Shown: positions 10,403-26,800, counted from the stretch's first letter. The stretch: 26,978 nt of DNA from Salpingoeca rosetta (GCF_000188695.1 NW_004754914.1:210333-237310), one strand, 5' to 3'. Notes: generated from the letters alone by a model not told the origin. Made by a program: numbers and translations.

Positions 10403-10928
10403 CTATGCGCCAAGGTTGAAACGGCAGACGTTGGTGCAGTCTGGAAGCGAGCGGTTGAGACCGAGCGACACAAACTCCGACTGCGACATCGCGTGTCGTC
10501 CGCCCATCAGGTGCTCCACCAGCCGCGCAGGCGTCACCGTCTGCTTGGCAGCCATCGACCGGCTCATGTGCACGCGCTGGGTTGCGCCCGGCGGGTTAGG
10601 GAGGCGCAGCGTGATGCGTGGATCAGCAGCACAGCACTCGTCCACGAATGTCTGCAGCTGGTCGGCGGTCATGGTCTTGCCGTTGCTGGAGAAGTAGCGG
10701 AAGATAAAGCCAAGCCGCACGCGCAGCCACCCGCCAGAGTGGGGCGTGTTGCGCGCGCACGCACCAATGCCAATAAGAAAGTCTCCATCCGACAGCCACG
10801 TGCCTGATATCATTGGAGGGGGGGGGCGTCGTCAAGGGGAAGGGTGGCGCGCGTACGAAGGGTCAATGTCATCCAGGGATACACGCAGGCAGACAGACTG
10901 ACAGACAAACAGACAGGCAGATAGACAG

Positions 10929-10962
<34 letters not shown>

Positions 10963-11020
10963 GCAGGCACACACACACACACACACAGAGGCAGGCACAC
11001 ACACACACACACAGAGGCAG

Positions 11021-11065
<45 letters not shown>

Positions 11066-11415
11066 CACACACAAAGACACACACACAAGTAGCCGCAACA
11101 ACCCACCGTGCTGCCTGCGATCAAACGCGCGGAAGAGCGGAACAGCAAACTTGAGGGACACGCCTTGCGTGGAGAGAAATGCGGCAAAGTGGTGGAAGGT
11201 CATGTGGGGAGATGATGTGATGGCCCGGAACGCGCTAAGCATGCGTTCTCGCTTCGCCTCCGACCAGCCAAGCACATCCTGTGGTGGCCGGTGATGCAGG
11301 TGTGATGCAATGTGAGCAAGCGTGAGGATGGATTGGGATGGTGGATTTGAAAGAGAGGAGTAAAAGGTCGCAGCACACACTTGCAAACACGCAAATAACA
11401 ACACACACACACACG

Positions 11416-11457
<42 letters not shown>

Positions 11458-11733
11458 CACACACGCATACAGACACACGCACCAGCAGCTGTTGGTCAGC
11501 CGACACGATTTCGCGGCGTGTGTGCATATCGCGATGTGACATGAGTGTCTTGCCAAGGGTGCGATTCAACTTGTAGTCTGCAACAATCCATGAGCAGGTG
11601 CAGGGGAGGGGGAAGGTCAGCGTGCTGCTTCTTGATTGCACATATGTTTCGACCACGAGAGAGGAACCGAACAAACAAACCGACGGACGGACGGACAAAC
11701 TGGTGGACAAACTGGTGGACGGACGGACGGGCG

Positions 11734-11765
<32 letters not shown>

Positions 11766-12569
11766 CACATGCAAGCACACACACACAGACATGCAAGCAC
11801 ACACACACAGACATGCAAGCACACACACACACAGACATGCAAGCACACACAGACACACAGACACAGACACAGACACACACCCTCTATCTCTCTCATACGC
11901 ACAACAATTCATACCCAGTTGGTCGACGTCGTCGTCTTCCTCTGCGTATTCGTCGTCCTCGTCATCTTGGTCATCGCGATGCCGCTGCTGCTGGTGATGT
12001 CCACCACCGCCAGTGCCACCACGGCCACGGCGGCCGCGGATGACCTCGTCATCTCGCTCATTGTCGTCAGCGCCATCGTGGCTGTTCCACCCCCTTCCTC
12101 TTGCGCCCTGTGTGTGCGCATGGTGTGCTCCGCCTCTTCCTCCGCGGCCTCCTCGCTTCTTGTACGATGTGGTTTCCTCTGCGGACGGGTTGAACGATCG
12201 CCGCTTAAGCCCCTGCGCCTCGCCCATGAGCCGTGCGGCTTCGAGGAAGTGTTTCTCTGCCGATGCAAAGTCTCGCTTCTTCTCCGCCGCCTCCCCAGCG
12301 CGCTCCAGCAGCTGTGCTTGCGCCTCCAGATTCGCAATCTCCTGTTGCACAGCCTCTTCTCCATATGGATTCCTGCCTTCTGCCGAGTCAGGCTGCGACA
12401 CCTTTCGCCGATAGTCTTGCTTCCTGCATGAGAGAGAGTATGTGAGTGTATGTGCGTGTGTGCGTGTGTGTGTGCGTGTGTGTGTGTGTGCTGTACCGGA
12501 ATGTGTTGCTTGTTGGCAAGCAGGATCGTCCTCGTTCCTCATTCTCGTTCTTGTTGTGGCACGACAACT
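10403..12569 (-). CDS. EF-hand-like protein with Arg/Gly-rich segment, 5' end unresolved
   Basis: Firm minus-strand exons are 11915-12423, 11483-11577, 11107-11278 and 10403-10803 (TAG). All are GT-AG and phase-matched, 391 residues from 12423 onward. A probable upstream exon 12497-12567 or 12569 splices in phase (ends SNTFR). I could not find a phase-consistent ATG exon. In order, the protein has a coiled-coil-like segment ([20 protein letters not shown], then [19 protein letters not shown]), an RGG-type stretch ([11 protein letters not shown]), an acidic run ([16 protein letters not shown]), and a helical part that looks like degenerate EF-hands: [57 protein letters not shown]. The calcium-ligand positions are poor (FDRRQHG and FSSNGKT have few acidic residues), so calcium binding is doubtful. 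I recognise no orthologue. It is divergent to the gene at 12939 and tandem with the ANKRD16-like gene. Confidence 0.65.
10869..11090. repeat. CA-rich minisatellite with AGAGGCAGGC units
   Basis: (CA)n interrupted by AGAGGCAGGC about three times (10959-11021), in the intron 10804-11106. The AGGCAGGC interruptions at similar spacing show expansion of a compound unit rather than of plain CA. Confidence 0.85.
11690..11880. repeat. GGAC/CAGA repeats and an ATGCAAGC-CA minisatellite
   Basis: GGAC repeats (11684-11735) pass into CAGA repeats (11736-11765). Then come four copies of a 22-26 bp unit built as ATGCAAGC + (CA)n + GAC (11768-11850). All lie in intron 11578-11914 of the EF-hand-like gene. 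Confidence 0.85.
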
Positions 12570-12842
12570 CTCAGCGTAGATGAACCACCGCAAAGCGAGA
12601 GCAGTACAAGCACACACACATACACACAAACACACACACAAACACACACACACACCTGGGAGACTGTGCTCTGCGCTCCATTGTGGAAGGTCTGCCGGAG
12701 ACTTGCAGCTTTGCTGTGTCCTGTGCGCGATCACGGGGTGTCTCCACCCATGGCGGCCTCGCTGCTCTCGTGTGCCACATCGTCCCTGTGCTGTGCTTGC
12801 TTGCTGTCTTTCCTCTGTTCGCCTGCTTCGCTTGGTCAGCTT

Positions 12843-12860
12843 CTTCTTCTTGGCAACCCA
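12843..12860 (+). promoter_or_regulatory. X-box-like block shared with the 797-814 promoter
   Basis: TTCTTCTTGGCAACcCAG differs from the block at 797-814 at one base only. The right half-site GGCAAC is kept, but the left half lacks the purine of the X-box consensus, so it is a weaker RFX candidate. Confidence 0.35.
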
Positions 12861-12887
12861 GCAAACAAACTGAATGCAGTTGAGAGA

Positions 12888-12929
12888 ACTGAATTCAGGC
12901 TTCACTTTTGCGCAAGACTGAATTCAGGC
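12888..12929 (+). repeat. Two direct copies of ACTGAATTCAGGC
   Basis: Exact 13-bp copies at 12888-12900 and 12917-12929. Each contains the perfect 10-bp palindrome CTGAATTCAG. A degenerate third copy, ACTGAATGCAG, is at 12869-12879. Confidence 0.9.
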
Positions 12930-12938
12930 GCACCGAAG

Positions 12939-14324
12939 ATGATGAGTGTGGTGGACAAGCCACTGTTGGCGCTGGTGCTGTTTGGTGTGCTGTGGGTGAG
13001 CACGTTCTACGAGCCTGCAGATGTCAAGGACGCCGGCACCGTGGCACATCGCCTGGTGGCGCTCACAGATGCCGTGGCCATGCGCCTGCACGTTGCCGGG
13101 CGCAACCGCCGGCTCGCAGGCCTGCCGCTCAGGGGCGCCAACCACAGCATCCACATCTGGACCGCTCCACTGCACGAAGCTGACACTGGTGCTGAGGGTG
13201 GTGGCGATGGTGATGCTGGTGGTAAAGTTGATGCTGCTGGTGGTGGTAATGGTGCTGGTGGTGGTAATGGTGCTGGTGAGGGAAAGGAGGCTGATCGCAG
13301 CTGTGAAACGGACGACGGGTGTGGAAGTGAGAGCAGCAAGAGGTACACCTCGTCGACCCAACGCTGGGATCATCGGCATTACTTCAGGAGCAAGCTCACC
13401 GGTGCCACTGCCGTCGAACAGGACGTTACTGACATTGACAGCTCGCTGTTGTCAGAGTGCCGAGACATGGTGGATGCTGACCGCAGCTTGAGAAGCCAGG
13501 CAGTGCAAGGAAGCTTTCTCGACTTCAGCAACAGGGGCGTTGAGGGAAATCTCCGTGGCTGGCCCGCAATGGCTCTCGACCACTATCTCTGGACCGGCGG
13601 GCTCTCCCACCACACCGCTCCAGTCGACGTGGTGCGTTGCGTTTCTGCTCTGTGTGCGTGTGTGTGCATGTGTGCGTGCATGCGTGTGTGCGTGTGTGTG
13701 TGCATGTGTGCGTGCATGTGTGTGCATATTTGTGCTTGTGCGCACGTCATACATGTCATGCTCGTGCGCCATTGCTCATGTTTGAAACGTCAGACATTGT
13801 GCGCCCATTGTGGCTCCCACATGTGCATCCCGACCGCGTTCACTCATGTGCTCTTGCTAACAGCTGCGTAACAGGACCCAGGGACCGAGAGTGCTGAAAC
13901 AGTTTGGCAATGCAAACACACCGCAGCACGCGTGTGTGCAGTACTTGCAGAAGCTTGCAGCTTCAGTGGCACAGGGCCCAGCCATCGTTCCCGAAAACAT
14001 TGCTCTTCGTATCCTCGGTGACAACACAGAGGTGGGATCGCGCGAAGAGCGTTTGCAGCATTGAGTGTGTGCACGACAGCCGTACCACTGTCCTTCATCA
14101 ACCCCTTGAACGCAAACACTCACACGCGGCCATCCATCACACATCTCTCCCCCACCAATCGTCACCAGGTTCCATTCCACACGACGACACCGCACATGCG
14201 CACGCGTGATGGCGATGCACCAGAGGTGAGAACAGTTGCCGGTGATCGTGCACACCATGACTGCTTCTTTTTTTTTTCTTGCTGTAGGTGTTCGCTCTCA
14301 ACACGCACACATGCACAGATACGT

Positions 14325-14409
<85 letters not shown>

Positions 14410-15086
14410 CACACACACACAGAGCCGATGTGTGGCTTCTCGTTGACGCTCTCTGGTTCTGTTTCATTTGTGCAGCACATTGTGGTGGCAAGCCACCATC
14501 TGGGACTGCACACGCTTGTGCGCCAGCCAACGATTTCTGCCAAAGTGTTTCTTCCCCTCAGCACCACTGCTGTTGACACGAAACACACGCACGAGTTTGT
14601 GGTCTGCAATCTCGGACCACGTGAGCAGGTGGGAACTTCACCTCCTGCTGCTGGTGGTGCTGGTGGTGCTGCTGCTGCTTTGTTGGTACAGCTGCTTATA
14701 CTGCTTGTACGTCCTGTTTGCATATTACGTGTGCAGTGATGTATGTTCACTGCACTGCTATCACTCACTCACCACCACCACCTGTCACCACCACCACCAT
14801 CATCATCATCAGTGCGTGTCTGTGCCGGCCATCGGGGGGACCGTAGTCGTTCTGGACACAGATTCCGCCATGCACGCCGTCAAGGTGCACTGCAGTGTGG
14901 AGGGGTGTGTGATCGTGTGAGTGTATTATGGTATGAGAGAGTGTGTGTGTATTTATGCGAGGCAATGTAATGTCAAGCTCATTGTTGTGTTGCTGTTTCG
15001 TGGTTGTCATCAGGCTGTCCACGCAAGGGACGTCAGCGCAGAACAGCAACATGAAGGTGAGCGCAGCCGTGCATTCCCAACACATC

Positions 15087-15124
<38 letters not shown>

Positions 15125-15281
15125 ATTGTTCAATGCACAAATACGCACGGACAAATGCACGCGTATGTCTTCGTGTGCTCAGGCGTATGCTGCTTCTTAC
15201 TCAGGGTCCGTGATGGAATTGACGGTTCGCTTCAGGGTTCAGCAGTGGCCAGACCAAAAGCGTGAGTGGCCACTCAGCGTG

Positions 15282-15358
<77 letters not shown>

Positions 15359-15608
15359 TCGCACATGTACTTCGTCATTTCTCCGCGCGTGGAAGTGCGG
15401 ATGCTGCTCACGTCACATGCTCACCTCACACCCCGTGCACCCATCACCTCACATGTACATCATTATCACAATTGCCACCGCCATCATCAGGTGTACTGCC
15501 TCCCACGCGTGCTGAGTTGCTCGAATCCGTCAAGGCGGACATCAGCCGTCGATACACGTGAGGCGAATGCCAACTACGACTGCTTTGTCCTCCCTTGCGC
15601 GCCGTAGT

Positions 15609-15660
<52 letters not shown>

Positions 15661-15927
15661 GGAAGGTTGCTGCGTTCATGCGCGTGGCCACTCTTGTCCT
15701 CAACCCTACGATGTTTGCTTGCACTTCTTGCCAACAGGTTCAACTTCCGCGCGTACCTGTTCACTGCACCTGATCTGTGGGAGCAGCAAGTTGCATACGT
15801 GCTGCGAGGTGAGATGAGCATGAGGAAAGCACGGTGGAGGGAACGCGTTTGCTTGCGCGCGTGTGTAACTCTAATGTGCACCATTTGCAATGCCTGTTCA
15901 CATCTGCTCACAATGACAACTGTCCCA

Positions 15928-16008
<81 letters not shown>

Positions 16009-16127
16009 CCCTAGATGCGATGGTGTTCCCCAGCATCGTATCGCCGATTCAGTTCAACGTGTGCATGCTTGCCAGCACCATCAGTGCCCCAGCCATCATC
16101 ACGGAGGCGCTGGGTTGTGTGGCGTGA
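12939..16127 (+). CDS. Unrecognised signal-anchored or secreted protein, 515 aa
   Basis: Ten exons: 12939-13631, 13864-14031, 14169-14225, 14476-14628, 14813-14916, 15014-15056, 15183-15261, 15491-15557, 15738-15808 and 16015-16127. All are GT-AG and phase-matched. The start is one of two adjacent ATGs (12939, 12942). The N terminus (MMSVVDKPLLALVLFGVLWV) looks like a signal peptide or signal anchor. A Gly/Ala/Asp-rich linker at about residues 86-110 is encoded by a GGT repeat. Then comes an alpha/beta-looking body with NRTQG and NHS glycosylation sequons and motifs such as GWPAMALDHYLWTGGLSHHT, EFVVCNLGPREQ, CVSVPAIGGTVVVLDTDSAM and SYSGSVMELTVRFRVQQW. No second membrane helix is evident. 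The last exon ends GCVA-stop; its TGA overlaps a gtgagt donor-like string, so a longer form is possible. I do not recognise the family and propose no function. Confidence 0.75.
14328..14421 (+). repeat. (CA)n microsatellite in intron
   Basis: About 45 CA units with one CG change, in intron 14226-14475. A strong T-rich acceptor-like site at 14270-14287 precedes it, so a short alternative exon after 14287 is conceivable, but its phase (35 nt) does not fit. Confidence 0.9.
15287..15358 (+). repeat. (CA)n microsatellite near a donor
   Basis: Pure CA, 25 bp after the donor at 15262 in intron 15262-15490. This breaks the usual TG-at-donor, CA-at-acceptor pattern. Confidence 0.95.
15931..16006 (+). 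repeat. (CA)n microsatellite before the last acceptor of the 12939 gene
   Basis: Pure CA ending 8 bp before the tag acceptor at 16014. Confidence 0.95.
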
Positions 16128-16147
16128 GTCACACCAAGGGCGAGGGT

Positions 16148-16251
<104 letters not shown>

Positions 16252-16313
16252 CTCTGCTGGCACGTCGCTGTTTGGTGTGCTCATGCATGAAAGAAAGCAA
16301 GGGGACGGGTGGT

Positions 16314-16319
16314 TTTATT
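16314..16319 (-). terminator. Candidate poly(A) signal for the transporter gene
   Basis: TTTATT on the plus strand is AATAAA on the minus strand, 707 bp past the transporter stop. I saw no nearer minus-strand hexamer in the non-repetitive part. Confidence 0.4.
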
Positions 16320-16824
16320 GTTGTAACTTAAACGAGTGCAGTCATGTCACGTCACAACTAAGCAATCAACAAATGACAAGAGGGTGGGGTTCAGTACATT
16401 CACACATGCGTGCATGCATGTACGGACTCGAGTGAAGTGAACCGCGCGAGAGGAACAAAATACTTCACAAACAGAAGAAAGCACAAGCGCAGCACGAGTG
16501 TCACTCACACCACATCACGTACATTGCGTTTACAGTGAAAAACACCTGCAACAAACAATAGGTCATGAGAGGGGGGACATGAATCAACTGTGCGATAAGG
16601 AAAGCGGGGCAAGCGAAAACATGTAGCAAAACATGACGGGGTGTTTAGGGGGAATGGCAGAGCCAGCTGGGAACAGAATGAAAAGGATTCAGAAGAAGAC
16701 TGCGAATTGCGCAACTTTGACGAGTGAAAGAGTGAAATGACGCAATGGATCATGGGCACTCCGTGACAAAAAGGCAAAAAACTAAAAGCGTGGGGGGGGG
16801 GGGGGGAGGCATCTGAATTTGTCA

Positions 16825-16830
16825 AATAAA
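16825..16830 (+). terminator. Candidate poly(A) signal for the gene at 12939-16127
   Basis: AATAAA on the plus strand, 698 bp after the stop at 16127, in the same convergent gap. It would give a 3' UTR of about 700 nt including the (TG)50 tract. Confidence 0.4.
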
Positions 16831-17025
16831 GGATGCGAGTCAGATCAACAACAGTGAACGCTGTTCGTTTCGTTGTTAGCGCGAGCGGTAAGGATACACA
16901 CACAAACACACACGGGCATACACACACACGGGCATACACACACGCACACACGAGTACATACACACACATGCACGAGCAGCTTGTGTGTGTGTGTGTTATG
17001 TGTGTGTTATGTGTGTGTGTGTGTG

Positions 17026-22190
<5,165 letters not shown>

Positions 22191-22440
22191 CGTCCAGCTC
22201 ACAACTCACAGCTCACCGCTCAGCTCGCTTGACGGGAACTCAATGTCAACTCAGCCTTGGCTGCACTACTATGATGATGTCTCGCCAGCTCCAAGCAGCA
22301 GCCCAAATGTCAACAACACCAACGCCACTCGAGTAAGCAGCGTTGTGTGTGTGCAGGACAAATTTGACTTGATGAAATGAATTGAAAGTCAATTTTGCCT
22401 TTCTCCAGCTGCTGGAGCTTTGTTTGTGCTGCTGACGCCG
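22191..22440. promoter_or_regulatory. Divergent promoter of the transporter and the HYR/Ig gene
   Basis: 250 bp separate the two start codons. An ATG at 22242 opens a 45-codon frame (MSTQPWLHYYDDVSPAPSSS...) with a good donor gtaagc inside it at 22332, but its phase does not join the next exon. It is best read as a uORF or an alternative 5' exon. Confidence 0.5.
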
Positions 22441-22682
22441 ATGATGAGCAGGCGGCGGCAATCTGGAACGTGCTGCTCACACTGGCGTAGCAGGGGCGTT
22501 GTTGCTGTGGCTGCGGTGCTGGCCATCCTCCTCAGCGGTGAGCTCCTGGCGCCTGGCATGCAAAGAGGGCAAAGCTGCATGCGTGAGAGAGCCCAGCAGC
22601 CAAAATTTGCAGCTAACTCAACCGCACATGTTCTCATGCAAACACTGACGCACACAAAATCACACACGCACACACACACACA

Positions 22683-22727
<45 letters not shown>

Positions 22728-23891
22728 ACACACATACACACACACACACATACACACACACACCAACAGAGGCGCCGTTGTCGAGCGCGAACCGCATCGC
22801 GTTGCTGTGTCAGGGCCCAGACAACTGCTCGCCCGTCCTTGACGGTACATGCGTGGACTTGACCTCGTTCAGCAACCCCCAGTCTTCCATCAGCGTCGTG
22901 TTTCCAGAGGAGACGACGCTGCAAATCAGCCTGTTCAACACCAGCAGCAGCTGTGCCGGAAACGCATCGGCCACCGTTCAAACACAGTCGCAGCTAACCT
23001 TGCCGCTGACCTCGGTGCGTGCGTGCCTGCCTGCGGCGTTCCCACCAGAACAACTCACATGTCAACTGCTCATGCTCACGCCCATCAGCACTTGCCACAA
23101 TAATTTCGAACCGTACATTGTGCGCGTGGTTGCTTGTGACGTAATGTGATATGTGATGTGTGATACGTGATATGTGATGTGTGATGTGTGATGTGTGGCG
23201 TCTGTCATGTGTCAACGATGATGTCATGACCATGTCCTGTGTCATCACTGCAGCTCTGACACACGCACACGCACACACGCACACAAACACGCACACAAAC
23301 ACACACAAACACAAACACACGCACACAAACACACACACACACACATACACTTGCTCTTATGTCGTAACACGGCACCGCGCCATGGTGTTCATGCTGGTCA
23401 CTGCATGCAGGGTTCGCTCGATGCCAGCATCCTGGGTGACCTCTCGGTGTTCTGCGCGCCGTCTAGCAGCATACCTTCGCGCCGCATTGGTGTCGACGAC
23501 ACAGAGCTGACGGTGCAGGATGCCTTGTTGATACTGCTGGCCCCGCTGCTGGCGCAAGGCCGCTTCATTCCTCCAACTGCTGTCACCGGTGTCCAGGGGT
23601 CACTGTTTGTGACCGAACCAAGCCAGCTTGGCACCACCGCAGAGACGCGTGTCAGCGCCATCACCCCGGGTAGTTTGATGCCAGGCTCGCCCTTCACTGT
23701 GCAGGACGTGGTGGAGGGGGCAATCACCATCAAGCGCCTGACACAGGTTGACACGGGTTCCAGTACCGTTGTTTACAACCTCGTGACCAATGCCGCGAGC
23801 ACAATCTACCTGGCCGTCAATGACACCATCGTATGTTCTGCGCGCGCATGTGTGCATGCGTGCGTGTGTGTGCATGTGTGCGTGTGTGTAT

Positions 23892-23927
<36 letters not shown>

Positions 23928-25019
23928 GTGTATGTGTGTGTGTGTGATGTGTGTGCTTGGCCTTCTTTCAACGGCAACAGGTCATTTCTTCCTTACCACC
24001 GCCACACCATCATGGCCACCACCACCGCCGCCGCCCGTGCACATTTCATCTTCCCTTCTCCCCTTCTGCCCCAAATTACCCAGATGCGGGCGCTGTCGAA
24101 CATTGCGCTGTCGCCCGGCCCGCTTGCCACAGACACATCCCCAATCACCGCTGACTTGGACTGCACGAACACGTTCACCGTGGTCGATGTCACGCCACCA
24201 ACCATTGTGTGCCCCGCTGCGTACAACGGCAGCGTCATTGGCGCCCCAACAAGTGCTGTTGCCATCCCCTTCCCCAACATCACCGACAACGGGGTGCTGG
24301 CGTCTGTTGATGTGCCCGTTACCGCGCAGTTGGCAGTGAACGAAACTGCTCTGGCCACCGTGGCGGCCGTCGACTCAAACGACAACAGCGCCACGTGCAC
24401 CACGCTCATCCGCGGCGTGGACACGACCCCGCCTGTGCTAAGCAACTGCGTCGACAACATCACGCTGGAGGCAGAGGGCGACCTGACGGCGCTGCTCGTG
24501 CTGCCGGACATCACCGCTCTTGATCGCGAGACCCCGGCCCCGCGCAACACGCCCCAGGTGCCAACCCCACACGCATGCACGATGCTGGTTTGTTGGCACT
24601 CGCGTTGGTGTTGTACGCCAGGCAGTGTGTCCCCATTCGACGTGTCAACATTGCTCGCAATCACACACGATGATGACGCATTCATTCACACACACACACA
24701 AACACAAACACAGACACAAACACAAACACACACACACGCTCAAGCATACGCAAGTTCTGCTCGCACTCACATTTGCTCACTCCATGCACACTCCCACGCA
24801 CGCGTGCTGGCTTGCCACCCCATCAGGTGACCTACAACATTGCGAACAACACGCGGCTGCCACTCGGCGCCCACGAGGTTGAGGCGCGCGCTGTGGACGT
24901 GTCGGGAAATGTCGCCATTTGCCGATTCGATGTGTATGTAACGGACCGCCCGCGCCTCACAGCCATCAGCAGGCTCGACGTCGTGACCTCGGAGGGCGAT
25001 GATGTGTAAGCTCACCCTC

Positions 25020-25064
<45 letters not shown>

Positions 25065-25501
25065 TGTAGTGTAGTGTAGTGTAGCATAACTACGTGCGTA
25101 GCTCTGTGTAGCGCCCGACATGTGTGCATCCATAGCAGCTCTGTCGCACGCCATCGCACGCAGTGATCCCAAGCAGCGATCATTCTCACACCTCCCACCA
25201 CCACCACCACCACCACCACCACGACGCTCATCTCACACATTACACCCGGCCCCCGCAATTTATGGCACACCAGTTCGCTGCAGTGCACGTTCACGGGATA
25301 CCCGCTGCCCCTCATTGTGTGGCGGCTGCAAGGCAGCACCACCCCCGTGCAGGCCGACCAAGGCGCCCTCACCTCCATCCTTCGATTCAGGCGTGTCGAC
25401 TTTAACGACTTTGGCGTGTACTCGTGCGAGGCATTTTCGCCGCTCGGAAATGCACCTGCTCCCCTCATCACCCTCACCGTCCGTAAGTCAAGCGAGGGAG
25501 C

Positions 25502-25581
<80 letters not shown>

Positions 25582-26637
25582 GTGTGTTTATACTTGTGTG
25601 TGTTTATACTTGTGTGTGTTTATACTTGTGTGTGTTTATACTTGTGTGTGCTGCTGATGTTCTCCTCGCAGAGTTCCGTTGATCCCCCAACACACACGTG
25701 CACGCCCATTCACACGCATGCAGGCCCTGCTGTGAGCACGTGCCCCAACACGACCGATTTCCTGCGATCAACACACGCGCTGGCCAACGAGCAAAACACG
25801 AATGCGCCCCTATTTTGGGAGCAGGAGGACAGCTCGGACATTCGCGCCGTCCGTCGCGATCGAGTCATCCCAGGCCGCGTTTCATCATTCCTGATGACGT
25901 CAGATGCTGTCCTTGCAGTCACTGACTCGGAAATCCGCGCATACACGCGCCTGTTGTCCGCCTCCCTTTGGACCATGCAAGCTCAAGGTGAATGGCACCG
26001 TGTGTGTGTGTGTGTGTGTGCGGTGATGTGTGTGGTGATGTGTGTGGTGATGTGTTGGCGCCTGTGTCCATCTGTCGACGCGTGTACCTGCTTTGCCAAA
26101 GCGGCTTTCGTTTGATACTGCTCATGCATCAAATTGCCTTTGCTCTCATCGTGCTGTGCTGTTCAGATCGCATTTTGACATCCCGCACAAGCGGCCCAGT
26201 CATCCTCGGTACGCACGCACGCACCGCGTAGTTTTGCTGTCACGCGTCAAGCTGTGTTGCTGGCGTTTTGGGGTTGATTCATATTCACAAACACATGCAC
26301 ATGCACATACACACATGTACACACATGCACATTTACATACATACACATGCACATGCACATGCACATACACACACACACACATACACACATACACATACAC
26401 ATACACATACACAAGCACTCACATCACAGTATTTTATTCCTGCTCACATGCCGCATTCATCACGCCCCTGCATCTTTGTCTCTCCCCTCCACGTCTCGTT
26501 TGTCCCCGTGCTCGTGCTGTGTTGGCCATCAGACGAACTGGTTGTGTTCACGGAGCCCTCCGGTGTGCGCGCATTCAACATGAGCGGCCGCGATATTGCC
26601 TGGCAATTGGACTTCAACACCACCCAGGCCTGCACAG
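22441..26637 (+). CDS. Single-pass HYR + Ig + beta-propeller-like protein, 3' end off window
   Basis: Nine exons: 22441-22537, 22770-23014, 23411-23830, 24084-24557, 24827-25005, 25274-25482, 25724-25987, 26167-26208 and 26533-26637. All are GT-AG and phase-matched, at least 678 residues, continuing right (last exon exits in phase 1). A basic stretch then a hydrophobic segment (MMSRRRQSG..., [16 protein letters not shown]) looks like a type II signal anchor. Residues 33-287 are a Ser/Thr/Asn-rich region with several sequons and no domain I know. HYR-type repeats span about 288-366 ([11 protein letters not shown] to [12 protein letters not shown]) and 367-461 ([10 protein letters not shown] to [13 protein letters not shown]). 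An Ig domain spans about 473-541 with Cys476, Trp488 and DFGVYSC. Then come blades resembling a PQQ/quinoprotein-type beta-propeller ([39 protein letters not shown]). A cell-surface adhesion or ligand-binding role is inferred. Confidence 0.82.
22650..22764 (+). repeat. (CA)n with CATA interruptions in intron 1
   Basis: CA repeat broken by CATA at irregular intervals, directly before the acceptor at 22769 of intron 22538-22769. Confidence 0.9.
25505..25645 (+). repeat. (TG)n followed by a 16-bp minisatellite
   Basis: TG repeat from 25505 to about 25580, then four copies of a 16-bp unit containing TTTATACTTG at 25587, 25603, 25619 and 25635. Donor-proximal in intron 25483-25723. Confidence 0.95.
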
Positions 26638-26675
26638 GTTCGCTGCATGCCTTAGTTTTCGGTTTCGTTTTGAAA

Positions 26676-26676
26676 G

Positions 26677-26710
<34 letters not shown>

Positions 26711-26712
26711 AG

Positions 26713-26758
<46 letters not shown>

Positions 26759-26760
26759 AG

Positions 26761-26800
<40 letters not shown>

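Larger units (their letters stand above)
12570..12938. promoter_or_regulatory. Divergent region between the EF-hand-like gene and the gene at 12939
   Basis: This holds the 5' end of the minus gene, probably including an unplaced first exon that ends at a gtgtgtg donor near 12656, plus the plus-gene promoter. It carries a GGCAAC block nearly identical to the ciliary promoter X-box (12843-12860). It also has two exact copies of a 13-bp element containing the palindrome CTGAATTCAG (12888-12900 and 12917-12929), the second ending 9 bp before the ATG. Confidence 0.55.

Noticed and set aside
10930..11850. Regular repeats with spacer-like CA blocks that resemble a CRISPR array
   Set aside because: The spacers are CA microsatellite and the DNA is an intron of a eukaryotic gene.
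12637..12754. ATGGGTGG with perfect Kozak context as the start of the EF-hand-like gene (minus strand, near 12751)
   Set aside because: The frame meets TGA after six codons, and no intron of reasonable length removes the stop.
14288..14322. Possible extra exon after a strong T-rich acceptor in the 12939 gene
   Set aside because: Its 35-nt length breaks phase, while skipping it joins 14225 to 14476 in phase.
23015..23147. Extension of HYR/Ig exon 2 to the stop near 23147
   Set aside because: The frame stays open, but splicing at 23014 joins the next exon in phase and the protein continues well. The extension would truncate it.
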